DNA of 52,663 bases from assembly GCA_944368925.1 (NCBI GenBank), contig CALVXG010000017.1:1-52663 (forward strand), given 5' to 3'. Each line of letters starts with the position of its first letter. Position 1 is the stretch's first letter. The notes under the pieces were generated by a model. The model saw only the letters and a program-made list of their open reading frames with translations, searched no databases and was not told where the DNA came from. The DNA comes from an uncultured Clostridia bacterium (lineage in GTDB: Bacteria > Bacillota > Clostridia > Christensenellales > Borkfalkiaceae). Made by a program: the position numbers and the translations under genes. Shown one piece after another: positions 52,385 to 52,663 of the stretch.

Positions 52385-52663
52385 ATGATAAAAAGTATCT
52401 TGAAGTATGCGGGTAAGTACAAGATTCTCACCATAGTGGCGACAATTATGGTTGCCATCGCCGTGGCTGCACAGATCTTGCCGTACATATTTGCGTATCA
52501 GATCATCTCGCCGCTGATTGCGGGCGAGAGCATTCCGTGGCAGTTTGCCGTAGGCAGAGTGGTGGGTGTTGCTGTCTGCCTTGTGCTGAACTTCGTGTTC
52601 TACCTCGGCGGGCTGTCTCTCTCGCACATTGCGGCGTTCAACACGCTGTACAATCTGCGCGTG
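52385..52663 (+). CDS. ABC exporter, N-terminal part (cut by window end)
   Basis: The first 93 codons of a membrane protein that continues past the window. AGGAGG (52375-52380) precedes the ATG. The chain starts MIKSILKYAGKYK, then a hydrophobic span (about 14-40), a short loop and a second hydrophobic stretch (about 58-80), followed by LSHIAAFNTLYNLRV, the layout of the transmembrane domain of fused ABC multidrug/lipid exporters. The ATP-binding part would lie outside the window. Location behind a TetR regulator fits an efflux operon. Confidence 0.8.
   Translation, partial: MIKSILKYAGKYKILTIVATIMVAIAVAAQILPYIFAYQIISPLIAGESIPWQFAVGRVVGVAVCLVLNFVFYLGGLSLSHIAAFNTLYNLRV

Overview
The window reads as a chromosomal segment of a Clostridia-type Firmicute with roughly balanced GC content. 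The evidence is gene order. A CIRCE-controlled hrcA-grpE-dnaK-dnaJ heat-shock operon leads to prmA, rsmE, mtaB, a HIT protein and rpsU. Then comes the classic Firmicute run yicC, rpoZ, priA, def, fmt, rsmB, rlmN, rpe, thiN, spoVM-like, rpmB, asp23-like, fakA, recG. A 26-codon spoVM-like gene exactly where Bacillus carries spoVM points to a spore-forming lineage or descent from one. I would not name a genus; an uncultured gut-type Clostridia/Christensenellales lineage is only a guess.

Layout: 1-5145 heat-shock operon. 5148-6465 a small regulatory island: two tandem near-duplicate XRE regulators facing a Rho_N/SAP-like protein gene. 6625-10005 translation and tRNA/rRNA-modification genes. 10026-12131 a lipoprotein, rpsU and an unrecognised gene. 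12282-16601 pcrA and ligA. 16789-26341 yicC to the spoVM-like gene; gmk, remA, coaBC, prpC/prkC and rsgA, usual members of this run, are absent. 26360-26550 a dense cluster of palindromes. 26700-32356 a DUF2284 protein, rpmB (minus strand), asp23-like, fakA, recG. 32420-38946 a histidine operon hisZ-G-D-B-H-A-F-IE without hisC. 39191-41098 a DRE-TIM aldolase-like enzyme, a YqzL-like mini-gene and recO. 41508-44147 ppdK.

From about 44204 to 50602 the character changes to accessory DNA. There is a large serine recombinase, then a 1163-residue protein on strikingly AT-rich DNA whose N-terminus resembles nuclease-type domains of large defence proteins, then a truncated IS21-type insertion sequence (three direct terminal repeats plus an istA remnant). 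This is the best place to look for an undescribed system: a recombinase-delivered, probably single-gene defence cargo. The window ends with an autoregulated-looking AbrB/ATC-hydrolase pair, a TetR regulator with its own operator, and the start of an ABC exporter gene.

All positions were read by eye from the sequence; family names rest on motif recognition, not database searches. Start codons were chosen from ribosome binding sites and family N-termini and often differ from the longest open frame.
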